DNA of 64,000 bases, from NCBI GenBank assembly GCA_031472005.1, contig PZJY01000011.1:124001-188000 (forward strand). The letters run 5' to 3'. Under the pieces are notes generated by a model. It made no database searches. It had not been told where the DNA came from and worked only from the letters and a program-made list of their open reading frames with translations. This DNA comes from Tetracladium setigerum (lineage: Eukaryota; Ascomycota; Leotiomycetes; Helotiales). Each line of letters opens with the position of its first letter. Within the stretch, counting starts at the first letter, position 1. Shown here piece by piece: positions 60,849 through 64,000 of this stretch. Position numbers and translations under genes: made by a program.

Positions 60849-62825
60849 ATGCGATTGCTCACCAACATTTCCGGCCCCGAGGCCTCAACCTCAACCTCCA
60901 GCAATGATTCTCCCTCCTCCCCTAATTCTCCCTCCTCAATCGAAACCGACACTCTCCTATCCTCCTCCCGATCACCGAAGCCAAAGCCCTCCTACCTGCC
61001 ATGGCAAGCAAGCTCCCCACGAGCAATAATCACAATCGTGTTCACCATTGTATTCGTGCTATGCCTAGGCGCAAAGATCATGGTGATACCAGCTACGCGC
61101 ATACAAGAAGACATCACCTGTCATTACTACTATAATGGATTGAAGGGGGACGCACATATTGGATTCGAGGAGGAAATCCCGGAGGAGATGTGCAAGGGGC
61201 CGGAGGTTCAGGAAAGCATGAATGTATTATTGGCGGGGCTGGCTGTGATTTCGTGTATTCCTGGTATTTATGAGCCCCGAGAAATGATGAGCCAGACGGA
61301 ATGCTGATACAAGGGCTTTCTAGCGCTGCTGACAACGGTGGCATATGGCGCGTTGGCTGATAGGTAAGCTTTTGCGATGGTCTTTTCTCATTTCCTCAAA
61401 TCTCTGTCTTGCTGCAGAAGTTTCCTTGAAGATAATACTGTATGAAAGCTTCGGCTGTGTAAATTAATGCATTTACATCTGGCCGCTGGTCATTGGTTAT
61501 TTCATATACATATATAATACATCGACGAATGACAGTGCTGTTCATCAAGCTTGAGTCTGGAGTGGTAACTGACAATTCACAGAATCGGCCGCAGACCTGT
61601 TTTTGCTCTTTCCATGACTGGTATGGTTCTAGCAGGCTTGTTCAATCTTTTTGTCATGGCTTGCTGGAGAGTGGTGCCACTCCGAATGATTTGGATATCA
61701 CCCATATTTGTACTTATTGGTGGAGGCGATGCCGTTGTAAATATGATGTTTTTTGCAATTGCAAATGACATAACGACAGACTCGAACAGGTACTGATTAT
61801 CCAAGAACCAAACTCGGTCCACTGCTGACGACCTTTTCAGATCAACCGTGTTCTTGTTAGGAGGAGTTGGTGGGCTACTTGCTGAAATCACGGGACCAAC
61901 AATCGCGGCCTTCCTGATGTTGCGATCTCTCTGGTTTCCATTTATAACTGGAATGGGACTTCTCATCTTTGGAACCGCCTTGATTTTATTCATCCCGGAA
62001 ACACTAGGGATGAAGCCCACCCTAAGCTCAGACGACTTTTCCGAAATAGTCGACTCCCCCAAAGCCGGCAATACATCCATCCGATCAAGATTCGCAAACA
62101 TCCTCAACGGCATTCGGGAATACACGCGAATCCTCCACTCTCTCCCGATAATCATCCTCCTCGTATCATTCCTGGTCGGCCCATTTGGAAAAGTAGGTGC
62201 AGACATGGCTCTCAGGTACATATCCAATCGCTACCACTGGCAACTGCGCGAAGTGGGCTTTATCCTCTCATTACAAGCCGTCGTCACCATCATTCTCATC
62301 ATCGGCATACTCCCGGTATTATCACATTACCTTCTTACCCACTGCTCCTACACCCCAACAAATAAAGATCTCCTTCTCGCCAAAGGCTCTGCCGTTTTCC
62401 TGACGGTTGGCGCCTTGAGTCTCGCTGCAGCCCCAACTATTGGCCTAGGTATTGCTGGATTGATCGTCTGGACCCTTGGAAATGGATTTAGCGCTATCGT
62501 ACGCTCTCTTATCACCACCCTCGTTGACCAACATCATGTTGGAAGGTTATTCGCTATTATTGCGGTCATTGAGCTAGTGTGCTATATGGCTGCAAGTCCC
62601 ATGCTAGCAGGTCTCTATCACGTGGGCTTGAAGTACAAAGGAGCGTGGGAAGGATTGCCGTATTATTCCTTGGCTGTTGTGAATGCGATTTCTGGTGTTG
62701 CGGTCTTTGTGTTTGGTTGGGTGATTAGGAAGGATGTCGATGAAGGGACGATTCGGCTAGGTGAGGATGATGTCGAGGGAGGGGTACTGGGAGATAATAC
62801 CAGGAATGGGCGAGGTGAGATATGA
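60849..62825 (+). CDS. MFS transporter, about 551 aa
   Basis: Exons 60849-61263, 61314-61363, 61583-61789 and 61841-62825. A Ser/Pro-rich N-terminus precedes TM1 (AIITIVFTIVFVLCLGAKI), a loop ending in an ESMNVLLAGLAVISCIPG helix, the MFS motif YGALADRIGRRPVFALSM, then SPIFVLIGGGDAVVNMMFFA and helices in exon 4 including LILFIPETLGMKP after TM6. This layout is typical of fungal MFS proteins with a long loop between TM1 and TM2. The exon 1/2 junction (GTATTT donor, AAG acceptor) is off by one: an extra G at 61314-61316 or a different splice site must be assumed. Substrate unknown. Confidence 0.85.
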
Positions 62826-64000
62826 TGTCTTGCTCTCATTGTTTTGCATGCTTTTTGGATTTAGTTGTTACATAGCGTGCGGCATTTTCGGCCAGCATTT
62901 GGGGGTATTCATCCTCTGCAGATGGCGAGCATTTGCTCAGGTTATACTTCAGTACATACCGATTTATATGGATAACAAATATCAACCAGTTGTCTAACGA
63001 TGTGGTCAATTTCGTCACATGTTTTACCGAGTTTTTCTAGGCGTCAGAATATCTGCTTTCCTCGCATTAATCGCTCATCTCCAAATCACGCACCACCCTC
63101 CTCCCCCTCCAGCAGAAGTAAATCTCACCGGCTCCCTCTTCACCGCCATCCTCCTTTCACCAGCCTGCGTCCACTTCAAAATCTGCTCAAAATCCATACA
63201 TTTAGGCATTCGATCTCAATCCACCAATGCGCCCTCACCTGGCACATTTGTTTTTGCGGACCGCAAACATTCCTCCTTCACTATTGTTCAGCGAACTGGC
63301 GATTACACTTGCCGCTTCTTCTATGGATGAGATCGAACAGGGCAATTTTGCTGTTGGTTTATATAATATGGTCGTCACCGTAAGCCTCTCTCCGCCTATT
63401 CCATCTCTGTTCGGATCCGGCAACTCGTACTACTTGCTTCTTTCAATTTGATAGTATAAAAAGAAAAGAATGCCAGGGTTGGCTTGCCACAATTGACCAG
63501 CATGCTGGAGTCCACCACTAGCGTGGCTCTCAAAGTAGTTTTTCTTCCCAGTACTACAAGGTTTCCCACATTTCGGAAAATGAATATGTAAGTATGGGAG
63601 TTTAAGGGTTGAGGATGTAATTCTATATCAGTAGTCTTGCAAATAAACTTGTGACTTCCATTCAAGATTTCAGGTTCCTGTGACAGGTCGAATCCCATGA
63701 TCTCTTTGTCGAAGAGAACATGTTGATTATTTGGGAGTCTTGTCATTGGATGTTGTACGAAGGATAGCCAGCATCAGAGTTATTCTGGGCCTACAAGATT
63801 ATTTCTCAACCAAGCATTGTTCGTTGGTAAACGGTGGCGTGGAGGTGGAAGCGGCAGAGGGAGGTCTGGCGGTTGGCGCGCCGCCACCTGCAATGCATGA
63901 TGGAAACGGTGAGACTTAAGCACACTCTCAGTCTCATATCGGAAGAAATCTCCTAAACGTCAGAGTAAAACCCCTTGTCTTCATCCAATTTAAAAAGATT
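62826..64000. other. Right end: possible unassigned coding, not resolved
   Basis: An ORF at 63019-63330 with a hydrophobic N-terminus, and the overlapping frame at 63227-63451 (ELAITLAASSMDEIEQGNFA), read partly protein-like. They switch frame and lack any motif. A GTAAGC near 63380 could be a splice donor. I cannot define a gene. Past 63600 only short ORFs are seen. Confidence 0.3.

Overview
The window is nuclear DNA from a filamentous ascomycete (Pezizomycotina). The evidence is short GT-AG introns of about 45-110 bp in most genes, a Zn2Cys6 regulator, F-box and MFS expansions, and proteins of clearly fungal type (a Cdc50-family flippase subunit, FACT Spt16, a fungal CtIP/Sae2 homologue). 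The protein style fits Leotiomycetes, but that placement is inference. No rRNA, tRNA, CRISPR array, virus or intact transposon was seen.

Layout. 0-9 kb: 3' part of a protein with half a zinc cluster (+), a frame-broken F-box-like gene (-), then a divergent pair made of a 14-TM DHA2 efflux pump (-) and a Zn2Cys6/Fungal_trans regulator (+). The pair shares a roughly 360 bp promoter holding CGG/CCG palindromes. 9-19 kb: CtIP/Sae2/Ctp1 DNA-end resection homologue (+), Cdc50/Lem3 flippase subunit (-), SPT16 (-). 19.7-21.7 kb: patatin-like protein (+) without the usual nucleophile serine. 21.7-29 kb: gene-poor, with decayed coding relics. 29-32.4 kb: unknown small gene (-), hotdog thioesterase (-), RluA/Pus9-type pseudouridine synthase (+). 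34-44.5 kb: bZIP factor (+), ERCC6L2-like SNF2 ATPase (+), M1 aminopeptidase (+). 44.8-51.5 kb: F-box protein (-), unknown protein (+), MFS transporter of the YCR023C/ZIFL type (-). 54.8-62.8 kb: Tpt1/KptA-like probable pseudoenzyme (+), GGCT-like protein with a long disordered tail (-), small secreted protein candidate (-), another MFS transporter (+).

The only local unit that looks functionally linked is the pump/regulator pair with its palindromes (5.7-8.5 kb). The other genes look like unrelated housekeeping or accessory genes.

A cross-cutting observation: nine gene models need a single missing base, about 14 in total, to keep an otherwise coherent frame. Most sites are in or beside short homopolymers. 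Several other long genes (SPT16, the SNF2 gene, the M1 peptidase, the regulator) are intact. This looks more like homopolymer undercalling in the consensus than decay of nine genes, but the sequence alone cannot separate the two. CDS entries that need such a correction are flagged.
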